From contig JAKJHU010001558.1 in assembly GCA_022316685.1 (NCBI GenBank), positions 1 to 64,000 of the forward strand: a DNA stretch of 64,000 nucleotides. The letters are read 5' to 3'. The notes under the pieces are model-generated. The model worked only from the letters and a program-made list of their open reading frames with translations, was not told where the DNA came from and ran no database searches. The stretch's first letter is position 1; each line of letters begins with the position of its first letter. Positions 13,301 to 24,802 of the stretch are shown one piece after another. Position numbers and translations under genes: made by a program. The stretch is from Progne subis subis (lineage: Eukaryota; Chordata; Aves; Passeriformes; Hirundinidae).

Positions 13301-15239
13301 GAGGCATCTCTGGAGTCCAAGAGAAATGTTTCCTATATTACAAGAAAATTGGATGTCTGTGTCTTCCTTCACAACTGGGAGGATGGTCAGTCTCCTGGTG
13401 CTGCCCCACTCCCTACTTCACTTGCTTTTGTAGGAATCTCAGCCATTGATGACACAAAGGTGTTTTATGGTTATGCCATTATCAGTGGCGTACAGGAAAA
13501 GTGAAACTTAATATGCAACGTGGCCATCCCACAGTGATGTGACTTAACAGAGTGCTGCGGTTCCTCCTACTAGGAGAAGTTTTTTGTGTATATGCATTGA
13601 ATGACACAGTCTGTGACAAAAGCAATTATGCTCCTTTTTAGTCTTTGTGACCCTACAAGCTACTTCAGAAAGTCATAGATCACATCAGCAAGATGTAACT
13701 ATTGTAAATCAGAGCCTGCCATAGAGATGCTACCTTCCGGTCTTATCAAGGTGCTTAGCTTATAGTGTTGGCTGAAGAAAGAAAGCAAAGCCTAATCTGA
13801 TAAGATCAGTATCATAACTGTATTTGTTTTGGGAAATAGCTACACCATTTACAGCCATCACCAACATAATTTCATTTTCAAAGTAGTTAGACAAGAATTG
13901 TCAGACCTACCAGGTTATGTAGCTTTTATTTAATTGCACTTATTATTGGTTAAATAAGAAATTATTGTAACTGAAATTTGGGCTCCATGGAAACAAAAGC
14001 TCAAATTCCAAAGCAAGTTGATGCCTTTGAGCAAAGAGGGCCTATTTTCGCTGAGTTTCTCTTGTGCTTATTGTCCTTTGAAAAGGAAATTACCTCATGA
14101 AGTATATATTAAATAACTCCAAGCAGCTTTCCCAAAAGCAAATGCTTATGCCCATGTTCTCATTAAAGTACTGCTAAATGAATTGCACTTCATTTGAGGT
14201 TCCCTCTCCTTTAACTTTTTTCCCATTTCTGCCAGATGAGTAGTTTCAGACAGATTATATTTTTGCCTGTTCTTGCAGTGGTTATTGCTGGCTGGACCTG
14301 GGGAAAAAAAATGATAAAAGGCATAGTTTCCCTTCCTCCCTCATTCCTCAAGCTCAGCAGTGTAGAAGCCTGTACACAAATTTGTAACAACTTTCCCTTG
14401 ATAATAATGACCACAAGGTGCAGGATAGTACCAGGAGTATTAGTATTACCAATAAGAACAACAACAAAAAAACCCATAAAAACATCCTTGTGATCAAAAG
14501 CAAAGACCTGGAACAGAGCTATTCAACGTGCTTCACAATGAGTAAATTCATTGATGTGAATAACCACATTAAGAAGGTTTCCAGTGCCTGAGCTAGGTCA
14601 AATATCACAGCACACTGTACTGGACAACCACATAGACATTCTTCTGATCACAGCTTGAAGAACAAATGTGTTCCTTGTTGCCCTCTGAATTTTCAGGGCT
14701 GCACAACACTTCCTTTCACAGCTGTCCCTGACTTCACACTAAAGAGGTGTCTAAAGACATAACTTCTTGAAACCATTGCAGTTACTCAAACAAGCAAGGA
14801 AATAATTAGGAGACTTAGGTCTCACTGTGACGAGTTATAAATGTGAAGTTTCTTTCAAAAGTGCCTCCAATCAATGCTATTCAGAGTAAAAGATTTCCTA
14901 CTGAGTAATCTTCCCAAGTTTTTTCTTGGCATTTTGATGCCAGCTACCAATCTTTACTGAGCATGTGCCTCTATGCATCATAAGTAAGCACTTAAGTAAA
15001 AAAAAAAAAAAAAAAAAAAAAGTGAACAAGTGAATTACCTGTTTATACAAAAGTAAATGGGATTTATTTTTTTAGAGAAGGAAAGGCAGACATGCCATGT
15101 TCATATATAATCCAAAACTCCACACTAACCTCTTAAAGAGGTGCATGAAAAAATTCTAAATTACAGGATTCCAGTTTGAAATAGGGAACTTTAAAGAAGT
15201 ATTACAGGACATCAAGCATTTCTTCTAAATCCACTGCAA
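10377..15239. other. Unique AT-rich DNA, no gene seen
   Basis: No supported gene. Contains a direct duplication of about 24 bp at 12411-12434 and 12437-12460 (sharing CTTAGAAGATCTCAATTTAT) and an A24 run at 14998-15021. Confidence 0.55.
14998..15021. repeat. Poly(A) run
   Basis: Uninterrupted run of 24 A residues. No flanking duplication or processed-pseudogene-like sequence is visible upstream. Confidence 0.9.
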
Positions 15240-16510
15240 TATTTCCTTTATTCTTCAACTCTGGGACACCCAGTGCTGAACCCAGCATTCCAGATGTGTA
15301 CTAATCAGTACTGAGTACAGGTGAGCAATCACTTTCTTCAAGCTGCTGGCAATGTTCTGCTTAATGCAACTCAGAATGCTGCTGGTCATTTTTGATAGGA
15401 TAATATATTACCAGCTAATGATCAGGGAGTTTTTTTGTTGTTGTTGTTGTTTTGGTTTCTTTTTTCTCTAGAAACCCCAGGTCTTTCTCAGCATAGCTGC
15501 TATCCAACAGGTCTCCTGAGAGGGTGTGTACAGGTGCCTAAGACTGTTGCTTCTCAGGGGTAGGATTTAATATTTTCCCTTGTAGACCTGCACAAGATTC
15601 ATTTTTTGCTCAGTTCTCCATCATGTCTCATCCCTCTGGATGGCAGCACAACCCTCTGGCATATCAGGCACTCCTCACAGTATTACATTGTCTGCAAGCT
15701 TGCTGAGGGCACACTCTGTCTCAGTGCAGAGTTCATTAATGAGGAAGTTGCGGCAGTAGTTTTGGTACAGTCCACTGAGGTGAACTTCTAATGACAGCTT
15801 CCAGCTGGACTTTGTGCCTCACAGCACTCTTTGCCACTGAGCCGGTTTTCAATCTACCTGCCTGACCTGTACTATTTACCTAATCTAAGCTAACAATTAG
15901 CTTGTCTGTGAGGGTGTCAAAGATCTTAGTATAGTCAAGAGAAACAAAATCAACTTTCATCATCTCATGAAGGCTATCAGATTTGTTAAGAGTGTCTTCT
16001 TCTTCATAAATATATGCTGATACTGCTGATCACTTTTTTTGTCCTTTGTGCTTCTGGAAATGTTTTACATGAATGTGAGGTGGTAAAATGACACCAAGCA
16101 GCATGCAGCTTATGATTAGAATGAGATTTTTTATTTTATAGGTTGCAAAAATCTCTCCCAATTGCCACAGCCTCTCAAAGATAATCAAGATTTCCTTGCA
16201 ATGGCATTAGCCTGCTTCATCGGAATTTGTGGGTGCAACCCACAGCCCTCACAGACTTAAGTCCACATTTTCATGTGCTCTCTCTGGGCTGACATTGTCT
16301 TCCTCATTCCAGACTTCCCCTTTGGTCTCAGAGCCCTGTTTTCCCCAAGGCATGTGTTAGCATTGTTGAATGAAATAAAAGAAGCATTGAGAACCTCAGC
16401 TTCTTCTGTGTCTTCAGCAAGTGCCTTACGCCATTCACCAGTTTCCTTGTGTTTTCCCTAGCCTTCCTTCAGGAAGTTTTCCCTGAAAGCTACAGGCACA
16501 TCAAGAACAA
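15240..16510 (-). mobile_element. CR1 LINE, old ORF2 segment, minus strand
   Basis: The plus strand reads as the reverse complement of the CR1 ORF2 region, recognised block by block: a segment matching the CR1 sequence around AATGCTGCTGGTCAT, then CCCTCTGGATGGCAGCACA, the CCAGCTGGACTTTG region, GTCAAAGATCTTAG, and further blocks to about 16500. Many small indels and frame breaks show it is old. It covers the reverse-transcriptase part of ORF2 and lacks the 3' tail. A GTT-rich insertion lies at about 15430-15450. The open frames 15606-15791 and 16273-16461 are antisense shadows of this element. Confidence 0.8.
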
Positions 16511-19500
16511 ATGGAAAGAATTAGAATTGTGATTTAGCTCCTAGTTCTGCATACACAATTACAAATGTTAAAGCCATCCAACAGTTAAAGAAAAGATTAC
16601 ACACGGACAAGGTTACATAAACACGTATGTATGAATCAACACAGGCAGGTAACCAAAACAACCACAAAACCACAGCTGAAATGCAAAGAATAAATTTGCT
16701 CAATTACCTCGCTATCTGGAGGATTCTGAAACAAGGCTGGGCAGCAGACACAGAATGAGGGCACAGGCACTGTCAGGCTCAGTCCATCCTAGCGGGCAGC
16801 AGGGCTGCTCTGCCCATTAATCCAGGGCCTGAACACACGTCTTTTAGCACCATGCTGTGATCTCCGTGTGCTTTCTATGGTCTCTGCTTTGATCTCTCTC
16901 CCAACGGGGAGCTCAAGCATGTCTGGGATAGGGCCTACAAGTCTCTGTAAACACCGATGTTATCTCTTCACAGAAATTCTACTTCTCCAAACAGATAGAG
17001 GATAAACAGCAGTAGGTTTAATATATGGTTTCCTACACTGATTTTCTTCAGGCCTTGGTATCCCCAGCTGCAAGGTCACTCGAGCAAAATCTGTCCTCTT
17101 CTCCCCAGTCTTCTCTTTCTACTCTTTTCTCCCAACAACCTATGATATTAGTTGAAAGTTGTGTCAAAAATCCAAATAATGACTATTCAGGAACTTTGGA
17201 AAGATATATTGTATTTTTATGAAATGTCCTCAAGCCATGATCTGAAAAAATATCTATTCATTCATATGATACCAGTATTTCTGTTTCTTTCTCCAAAAGA
17301 GAGTTAAATTTTGTCCCAGTTAGCACCAAATGGTTATGAAATTCAATGAGGTTGCAGATGCTAGCTGAGATAAGTAAAATTTTCACAATATACACATGAA
17401 CTAAATTTATCAATACTCAGACATTTGGCCTAAAATTTCCTTGAAAGAAAAAGTATGGATTTTATATATACCCAGCCATTTGGCTACAACATCCTTTAGA
17501 ACATGCAGCAGGATGGTTTAGGATTCATTAGTATTCAACAAAGTTTGTAGCTCTATGACCTCTGATTTGTAAAGACATCAGAAAGAAGTATGTTTCATAT
17601 GAAAATTCCTGCATAACTGATCGAAAAGAAGACAAGAGCATAAGCAGTAGCTTAAGTCCTGTCCCTGAAATAATGCTTCTGCCCTCTGCATAACTCTTAA
17701 TTATCATTTCAAGAGATTTTTCTCCCTGAATTACATTTGTGACCATTCAACCATAACCACCACAGACAGCATGTTCCATCCAACCCCAAAAATGTAACAA
17801 GGTTTCAAGGTTAAGTTGCTCCTCCAAATAGGTTTCATTCCCTATAGATCCAGGAGAGTATATTCAATAGCTGAAACGCTTTATGTTGGCAAGCATGTCC
17901 CGAACATCTTTGTCAGTTTTTTATCAGTTCTGCTGGCTTTGAAATATAAGAGGTTCCACATAACAGCCTGCAGTTTCGTGACTGCTTCTCACTCTCTGAT
18001 TTGCCATATGATTAGTACTCATTAGCAATGGTTAACTGATGCAAAGGAGATTCTGTTCCCAGCTTCATTTTTGAGATCTACTGGCCTCCAGAATCTGTCT
18101 GCTACATCCTGTACGCATGTGAGAACTGATATAAAAGCACCCCATTAACTTCAACATTAACTTTTTGTTCCAGTGCTACTCAATGTTCAGAAAACTGGGA
18201 CAGGTTATATCCCTTATCTGCACCCTGCAAATCTGTAGAACCATACAATTTGGAGGTGGGAGGTGCCTTCCACAAAGATTCTTTGCAAATGAAACAAAGC
18301 AAAGTAGAAACAGATCCTGGAGTAATAAGCTTTGGATTTATATCCTCAATAAATTAAAAATACAAGACTAATATGAAAAATTTAAAGTTATGCAAAAACA
18401 TAGCATGTCTCCTTAAAAATACTAAAACACCAATAAAACCATTCTTAATATTTTAGTATTCTTACTGTGTCATGAACATGTTACTGATACAGTACTTCTC
18501 TAAATGACACAGGGCAGAGGGCCATTTCCTTTTAAACTGCAAAATGACTTTCAAGCAAGCTACAGATAAAATTGCTGATTTACAAAAGCTTTTATCAGAC
18601 TTATGATAGATTTTACAGAAGCGGAACTCTATATGACCCATGTGATTTGTTTTCATTTACAAAGGTGGAAAGGCTTTGAATTTAAAAATGGAACTTTTTT
18701 CTTCTCGTGCCAAATGTAAACAATTTAACATCCATTTCCCATCCAGAGATTTTAGCAGTTCAAAAGACTTCATATGAATCTTATCTGTATTATATTTCCT
18801 GCTGATTGGCAGTGCTTCATGCTTCAAACTGAAAGCCAAAAATGTGTTGGCTCTGAATGGAGACAGGAAACAAATAACAAAGAAAACTGGGAAATAAACA
18901 TAATGAGTAGTTATGAAGTGCTGAAAACTATACTTAGTGTTTGAGTCCTTGTTAGTTCTTGAGAATCAAATGCTGCCATACTGATTTATGTTTGGGAAGC
19001 CTTGTTTAGAATAAAAGCATAAACAAAAGCCTTTCAGTATTTTGTCAACAAGAAAACATAGTTTATATTATCTTCAAAGCTCATGTCTATTCCTGACTTG
19101 ACTGATTCCATGCTCCCTACTGTGAAGCACTTTGTTATTTCCTTGAAAGATGCACGTTGCACACAGTAATTACTTTTCCCAGGGGTTCTGCATGGATCTA
19201 TTACCCACAGTCAGTCAAACGACTCAACGAGACCAATGTTCAGCTCAGCCAAAAAACCTGTCCAGGGTGTCATGACTGGAAACAGAACAGATGCTTTCTT
19301 TCACAGCCAGCAATGCAGCTATTGGGGGAAAAAAAAAAAAAAAAAAATCATTACCCCTGAAAAAATTTCTTCTTCATATTCTTCCTTGAAAGTAATGCAA
19401 TTCCAAGTAATTTCTAAAAAAAAAAAAAAAAAAAAAAAATTAAAAGGAAGAATGAGGACAGAGAATAATCACCTGTTTTATAAAACAGAATCTAGAAATT

Positions 19501-19811
19501 ACTTAATATATTACAATGAAGTTTTGCATTATTTGTATTACCTAATCATATCTATCAGGACTCAGATATAAAACACAGAAAACAACACTATGCCAATATA
19601 CCTCAAGGAAAATCCATATCATGCTTCATTGTAATAAGAGAGTTCATCAATAATAAAGAATTAATAGATTTAAAAACCAGCAAACACTGCCCTGACAAAC
19701 CAACAAGTGGACAGATAAAAAATCCGGATACAGTCTTGTAGCTGGTATGTTCTGTGGTACAGTAAAAGTCAAGTCATTCCAATGCTTTGTGTTCTGCATT
19801 ACTGAGAAATG
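16511..19811. other. Unique DNA, no gene seen
   Basis: No supported gene. The part at about 16730-16960 is more GC-rich, but I do not recognise it. Two poly(A) runs occur at about 19327-19348 and 19418-19439. Confidence 0.5.
19327..19439. repeat. Two poly(A) runs about 70 bp apart
   Basis: Runs of about 20 A residues lie at both ends of this interval, separated by ordinary sequence. The open frames crossing them gain Lys runs and are not credible genes. Confidence 0.85.
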
Positions 19812-19967
19812 TCTTTCTTTTTTTTCTTTTTCTTTCTTTTTCTTTTTCTTCTTTTTCTCTTTTTCTTTTTCTTTTTCTTTTTTTTCTTCTTTATCTCTTT
19901 TTCTTTTTTCTTTTTTTTCTTCTTTTTCTCTTTTTCTTTTTTCTTTTTTTTCTTCTCTTTTTTTTGC

Positions 19968-20031
<64 letters not shown>

Positions 20032-20057
20032 TTTATTCCTCCCTTCCTCCCTCCCTT
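19812..20057. repeat. Long homopyrimidine tract ending in a (CTTT)n microsatellite
   Basis: Roughly 245 bp on the plus strand are almost entirely T and C. First come irregular TTTTTC/TTTTTCTTC units, then a clean (CTTT)n array of about 60 bp at 19970-20032, then CCCTCCTT-type sequence. Only two or three purines interrupt it. Such mirror-like polypurine/polypyrimidine DNA can form triplex (H-DNA); that property is inferred. The 90-170-aa Phe/Ser-rich and Lys/Glu-rich frames over it are artefacts of composition. Confidence 0.95.
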
Positions 20058-21479
20058 GTTCTGTCTAGTTGTTATAAAGGTGTATAATCCAGAATTCCTA
20101 CACATCCCCTTTCAAAATTCCAGACACAGGCATTTTCCCATCTTCTCTTTCTTAATATGCAAGTTCGGAGAATTGGACCAGGTACATATTAAAATACTTC
20201 CATTATTTCTCTTGCCAAACTACAGAGATCACAAATTTCCAAACAGTCCTTTTTAAAGTACATGACAAATAATTTAAAAAAGAGGTCTACAAAGTATCAC
20301 ATTCTTTCAGTATGAATGATCACTTTACAAGCACAGCCCAGACCTCACCCACCATTAATACAACGTAAACTAACACTGATTATGGACTCAAAAATTTATC
20401 TTGGTACTTATGAACACTAGGGCTTCCTGCAACACAGAGGAAACAGACTTGTCTATCTGCATGACATCCATGAAAACCTACTTCCTTTTAAATAAAGAAG
20501 ACTTATCTTCATTAGCAGTTTATAGACTTCAGCTCTAGTTCAGCAACATCATCACATGATGAATGCTGGACCAAATTCCTAGTGGAAAATGAGTTCACTC
20601 TTATGTTATCAACAGTATCTTAAAAAAAAAAAAAAAAAAAGGTGTTTACAAACTTTGAGATCTTACACAGATCTTTTTAACATTATTAGTTAAAGCTTCA
20701 CTTAGCTTTTGCAGTATCTACATAATGATTGGACCCAATGATCTTAGAGGTCTTTTCTAAATGATTCCATGACCATTTTCTTTTTCAGTCCTGTCGATCC
20801 AAACCAATTCTCAACTACAAATTATTAGCCATCTTGACTTTGTATTCTGCTTATTAAAGACTCTCCCTTTTGAAATGTCTATCATTTGTGCATGGGGGAA
20901 AGGAGGAAGAATGCTTCTTCAACTGTATCATTAAGCAATGTTTCTGTTTATCCAAATGCTGTTGTTTCCTGGGCTTGGCCTTTAAGCTAGAGTAAGGCTG
21001 AGGCTGATAGATTCAAGGCAACAATATAAATAAGTTCAAGGACTGTCATTGCCCCAACACAAAGATTATAGCATTAGAACAAAGATAGCAGCAATACCTT
21101 ACATTCAGAGGGAGAAAATAGGCTGAAAACCCATGGATGGGAAAGGATGTATCAGAGGAGAGGTTCTCCCCCTTCAAATTATCTCCTTTCTGCTCTGTGC
21201 TTTCGTATAGGAGACTGTGGGAATGAATCAGGTATTTTCTGGTGGAGAATGATCCCAGCCCTTCATTCACATTTCTAATGCAGTTGCTTCCAGACACACA
21301 GTGAAAATATTACTAAGATTTGGGAAAGAGTAGGAGTACCACTCAGGATTTAGCCATCCTTCCAAACAAAAGCTTTCTCTTTGTAATGTCCTTCAGACTT
21401 CACCAAGAAAGGAAAACATACAGTCCAAATGCTTACTGGCTATTAAATATTGCTGCTATGTAAAGTTCTTGTTACAGCA
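20058..21479. other. Unique DNA with a small CR1 tail, no gene seen
   Basis: No supported gene. Contains a poly(A) run at about 20621-20640 and the CR1 tail listed next. Confidence 0.55.
20717..20775 (+). mobile_element. CR1 3'-end fragment
   Basis: About 60 bp match the terminal CR1 segment (GGACCCAATGATCTTAGAGG followed by a degraded ATTCC tail). Too short to say more. Confidence 0.55.
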
Positions 21480-22130
21480 GTTACATTTGGTGAAAAGATC
21501 TCAATCAGCTCTCATATATAAATTATATGTAAATGCTACAGGCCTATTTAAGAACAATTTGAAATTCAACAAAAGCAAATGCAGGGTCCTACACTGGGAA
21601 GGAATAACCCCAGGCACCAGCACAGTCTGGTGTCTGATTTGCTTGAAAGCAGCTCTGAGGAGAAGGATCTGGTGGACAACAAGCTGTCTATGGGCCAGCA
21701 GTGTGTTCTGGTGGCCAAGAAGGCCAATGGTGTCCTGAGGTATATTAGGAAGAGCAGTGTCAGCAGGACAAGGAAGATGATTCTGCCCCTCTACTCAACC
21801 CAGGTGAGGCACATCTGGAGTTCTATGTCCAGCTCTGAGCTCCTCAGTACAAGAGAAACAAGGAGCTCTTGAAGGAAGGCCTCCAAAGGGCTATGAAGAA
21901 GACTTAAGGAACAGAAACATTCCTCTTCTGAGGAAAGGCTGAGGATGATGGGACTTTTCAGCCCTGAGAACAGACTGGTGAGAGGGTGATCTTGTCAATG
22001 TAAGTATCTGTGGGAACAGTGTTGAGGATGAATCTAGGTTCTGCTCAGTGGAGCTGAGCAATAGAGTGAAACACAACAGGCAAAACTGATGCACAGGAAG
22101 TTCCACCTAACCAGAAGGTGTGGAGTCTCC
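21480..22130 (+). mobile_element. CR1 LINE, left part, split by the provirus
   Basis: The translation and nucleotide order match the C-terminal part of CR1 ORF2 and the following 3' region. Segments equivalent to GGTGTCCTGAGG, CCAGGTGAGGCACATCTGG and the GAACAGACTGGTGAGAGGG region appear in order. The element stops at GGAGTCTCC, the provirus target site, and resumes after the 3' LTR at 29051. Frame breaks show it was dead before the provirus arrived. Confidence 0.85.
22125..22130 (+). repeat. Left target-site duplication of the provirus
   Basis: GTCTCC immediately precedes the TG of the 5' LTR and is repeated exactly at 29051-29056 after the CA of the 3' LTR. Six base pairs is the size made by alpha- and betaretroviral integrases. 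Confidence 0.95.
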
Positions 22131-22535
22131 TGTTACCCTGGTTTTTCTGAGTTTTTTTATTAAGCCTTTTGAATTTCATAATGGAGTCAGATCTTTTAGT
22201 TACCGTACAATATTAGAGCAGTTTTCTACCTTTCCCACAGATGTAACATAAACAAATCCTTTGTTTTTCATTCTTTGACCTTTGTTTGCATAGTTCTAAC
22301 CTGAAAACAACTGTAACTGACAGTTGGTCTGGCCACTGAGGCTGAGGGGTGGGAGCCCCAAAAAGCCAATCTTCTGCCAGACCCACAAATGTATAAAAAG
22401 TAAAGAACAAATGAAGAGGCTTCTCTTCCTCTTCCTCCTCTCTCCACTCTCGGAGCAGTGAGCTGGAATCGGAAGGACCTCTGCATTGCAAAGATACCTT
22501 GTCTATGTGTGATTGCTTTACGTGTCTCGGTGACA
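22131..22535 (+). repeat. 5' LTR of the provirus
   Basis: 405 bp beginning TGTTACC and ending GGTGACA. It aligns end to end with 28645-29050, differing by six substitutions and one single-base indel. A TATA box is at 22392-22398. The position that reads AATAAA in the 3' LTR reads AACAAA here (22406-22411). U5 ends two bases before the primer-binding site. Confidence 0.97.
22392..22398 (+). promoter_or_regulatory. TATA box of the 5' LTR
   Basis: TATAAAA in U3, identical in the 3' LTR at 28907-28913. Transcription would be expected to start 25-30 bp downstream; this is inferred. Confidence 0.75.
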
Positions 22536-22537
22536 TC

Positions 22538-22555
22538 TGGTGACCCCTAGTGGAC
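22538..22555 (+). promoter_or_regulatory. Primer-binding site, tRNA-Trp-like in its first 10 bases
   Basis: TGGTGACCCCTAGTGGAC starts two bases after the LTR. The leading TGG is complementary to the tRNA CCA end. The first ten bases, TGGTGACCCC, equal those of the tRNA-Trp primer site used by avian alpharetroviruses; the last eight differ. The tRNA assignment is therefore tentative. Confidence 0.7.
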
Positions 22556-22607
22556 GGACGGTTTGGTGAGGTTTTTCCTTCCCCTCTTTCCCTGTTTTGT
22601 GTTTATC

Positions 22608-23231
22608 ATGGAGGATTCCTTAGTTTGGAAACTTTGGGGAGATATCTTGGAGCGGAAGGATGCTCAGATATCACAAGAGGGGCTTCAGAGTCTATTTGCA
22701 TGGGGCAGGCGACATGGGTTCTTTCCCACTACAGGGTCTGCGATTTGTTGACGAGAGTGGTACCTCCTGGGGGACTGTATGTTAGACTGCCTTGATATAG
22801 AACATGATGAAGAAATTGCAGAATTATTTTTGCAGTGGAAATTATTTGAGAGAGCGGTATTTAAGTCGACTCCTTACAGCTCGAAGGCTGAAAGCCCCGG
22901 TCCGAAGCAGGACAGAGAGCTGGTCATTGTGTCAGAACCGGAATCTGAACTTGAGCTCCTTTGTGATTCTTCCCCTTCCTCCCCCGTTCCTGCGTGGGGG
23001 GGTTCCCCCCCTCGGGTTCCAGCGCTGGTCTCGGGCAGAGGCGGGGCAGAGCCCCGCCGAGCCCAGGGGCGGTCCCGCCGATCCCTGCTCCGCAGGGCAG
23101 CCGGAGCGGGGCGGGGTTGCCTCCTCTCCATGCCTTTCCGGCTTTGGTGGGGGAAGGTGGCCCGGGAAAGTGGGCTCCGCTTTCTTTTGGCCGAGATTCG
23201 GTCACTGTGCATTGTCTGTTCTGCCACATGA
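22608..23231 (+). pseudogene. gag: gag, 5' (matrix) part, interrupted
   Basis: Gag is the retroviral structural polyprotein; its N-terminal part (matrix) directs assembly at membranes. The first plausible start is the ATG at 22608, 72 bases after the LTR, opening MEDSLVWKLWGDIL, a compact helical N-terminus of the retroviral matrix kind. The frame meets a TGA at 22749-22751 and then continues open in the same frame through an acidic stretch rich in Glu, Asp and Leu, up to 23231. From about 22950 the sequence becomes GC-rich and proline-rich, and the capsid portion lies in another frame. A frameshift must therefore fall between roughly 22950 and 23230; its exact place cannot be fixed by eye because all frames are open there. 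There is no N-terminal Gly for myristoylation after the Met. Confidence 0.75.
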
Positions 23232-24802
23232 CCGTTACCTATCCGATGGGGTCGGGTGACGTGGAGTTCCCCGCTCTGCCACCCAGCCCGGGTCCGGAGG
23301 CGGCTGTACTGGCTGCCTCTGCCCCCGCGCCGCCGCAGGACGATGCCGGAGGCAGGGCCCCGGCCAGCCTCTCAGCAGTCGCTGCCTCCATGCACAGGCT
23401 GACAGCTTCGCCCCGCTCTGGGGTGGGGGGGGCCACGGGCTCCCGGGCCCCAGAGGGACCCCTTCTCGGGGGGGTTCCGGACACTCCGCCTCCTGCGCCG
23501 GCCCCATGGGCTGCAGGCGATGCTCGCGGGGCAGGGAGAGGCTCTGATGCGGCCGGTTCTAATGGGCTGCCAGCAGGGACCGACGCGGCCCTGCCAGGGA
23601 AGGAGGCGCGATCTCCGCCTCCGCCTAGACATGACACGAACTCCCCAGCAGTTGTGCCCGCCACAGAGGCATCTGACTGGTCTCCGGTGGCCGGTGCGGG
23701 CTCCAGCTCTGCTGTGGATGCGGCGGGCCCAACACCAGCGGCTGGTCCGGCCCCGCCCCCGCTTCCCGCTGCGAGCGTTACGGCGGCGGCTACGGGCGGC
23801 AAGGTGTTTAAGTTCAGCGCGAGTGGGGACACGGCTGGAATGCGGCCGGTCTTTGATAAGAGCAAAAGTTCCTGCGCTGTTGGCTCTTTGACAACAGTTT
23901 GGACGCTCCCCCCTTGTCAGGTGACCGTAAGGCCGAGAGACCGCAGCCAGTTCTGGGATGAAGTAAAGGCTAAGGTTGAAGGATTGAGTACTGGTGCAGG
24001 ACCTGCAGTGCCTGCACCTGACCCTGTGGGGTCCACAGGGCAGGATAAGGCAGGTGCGGCTGCTTCATCTGAGGGTCTTCAGGCCTTTCCTGTCCTTCAG
24101 GGTGCTACTCATAACACCTATCAACCCTTGGCTTGGCAGGCTTTGACAGAACTGCGTGATGCAGTCGGGAAATATGGTCTGGGCTCAGCTGAGGTGATGC
24201 AGGTTCTCCGTAGTTTTAATGCCAGTCTTTTGACACCCTTTGACATTCGGAGCTTGGCTCGAGCCCTCTTCCCTCCAGTTGAATATGACTTCTTTGAGAA
24301 TACATGGACTAAGCTGTCAACCAGAGCGGTGGAACGGAATAGGACACTAGGTGAGGGTGATCCTAGGCGTATGGTTAATATCGATATGCTAATGGGAACA
24401 GGCAATTATACCAGGGCCGAAGGGCAGGCTGGTTATGATCCCTTGGTCCAGGAGCAGTGCCAGCAGACAGGCATGGCAGCCCTGGTTCAGACCTTACAGC
24501 TGGCTACTCCACAGCAGCCCTATGCAACGATTGTCCAGGGAGTTGATGAGCCCTTCCTGCATTTTGCAGGACGGCTGACGGCTGCTGTGGAGAAGCAGGT
24601 GAGTGATCCTACAACAAGGAAGCTCATGATTCAGTCCCTTGCCCAGGGCAACTGCAATGCAGTTTGCAAGAGGATAATTGAAGCGCTTCCCGGGGAACCA
24701 AGGTTGGGGCCTGTGCAAAGGTATCCCCTTCCAGCCAACAGGTGGTTGCCGTGCCTACAGCTGTGCAGCCAGCTGTGGCTACAGTTGTCCAACCGACGGT
24801 GA
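22994..24802 (+). pseudogene. gag: gag, proline-rich and capsid part
   Basis: A 602-codon open stretch. The first ~280 residues are Ala/Gly/Pro-rich low-complexity sequence corresponding to the linker between matrix and capsid. The capsid domain runs from about residue 365 to 565. Its recognition feature is the major homology region starting near residue 513 (24530), reading IVQGVDEPFLHFAGRL: Q-G, E, F and R-L are in the family positions. A conserved capsid N-terminal block with FENTWTKL and the NIDMLMGTGNY segment precede it. After about residue 565 (about 24690-24740) the real frame is lost and the C-terminal residues of this open frame are spurious, because the spacer and nucleocapsid continue one frame back. 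The ATG at 22994 is internal to gag and not a true start. Confidence 0.85.

Noticed and set aside
19647..20256. Phe/Ser-rich plus-strand and Lys/Glu-rich minus-strand frames up to 169 aa
   Set aside because: They are translations of the homopyrimidine tract and its flanks.
22779..23259. Several overlapping 80-150-aa frames on both strands in the GC-rich part of gag
   Set aside because: GC-rich, CpG-rich DNA has few stop codons in any frame. Only the gag-direction frames continuing matrix and capsid are meaningful.
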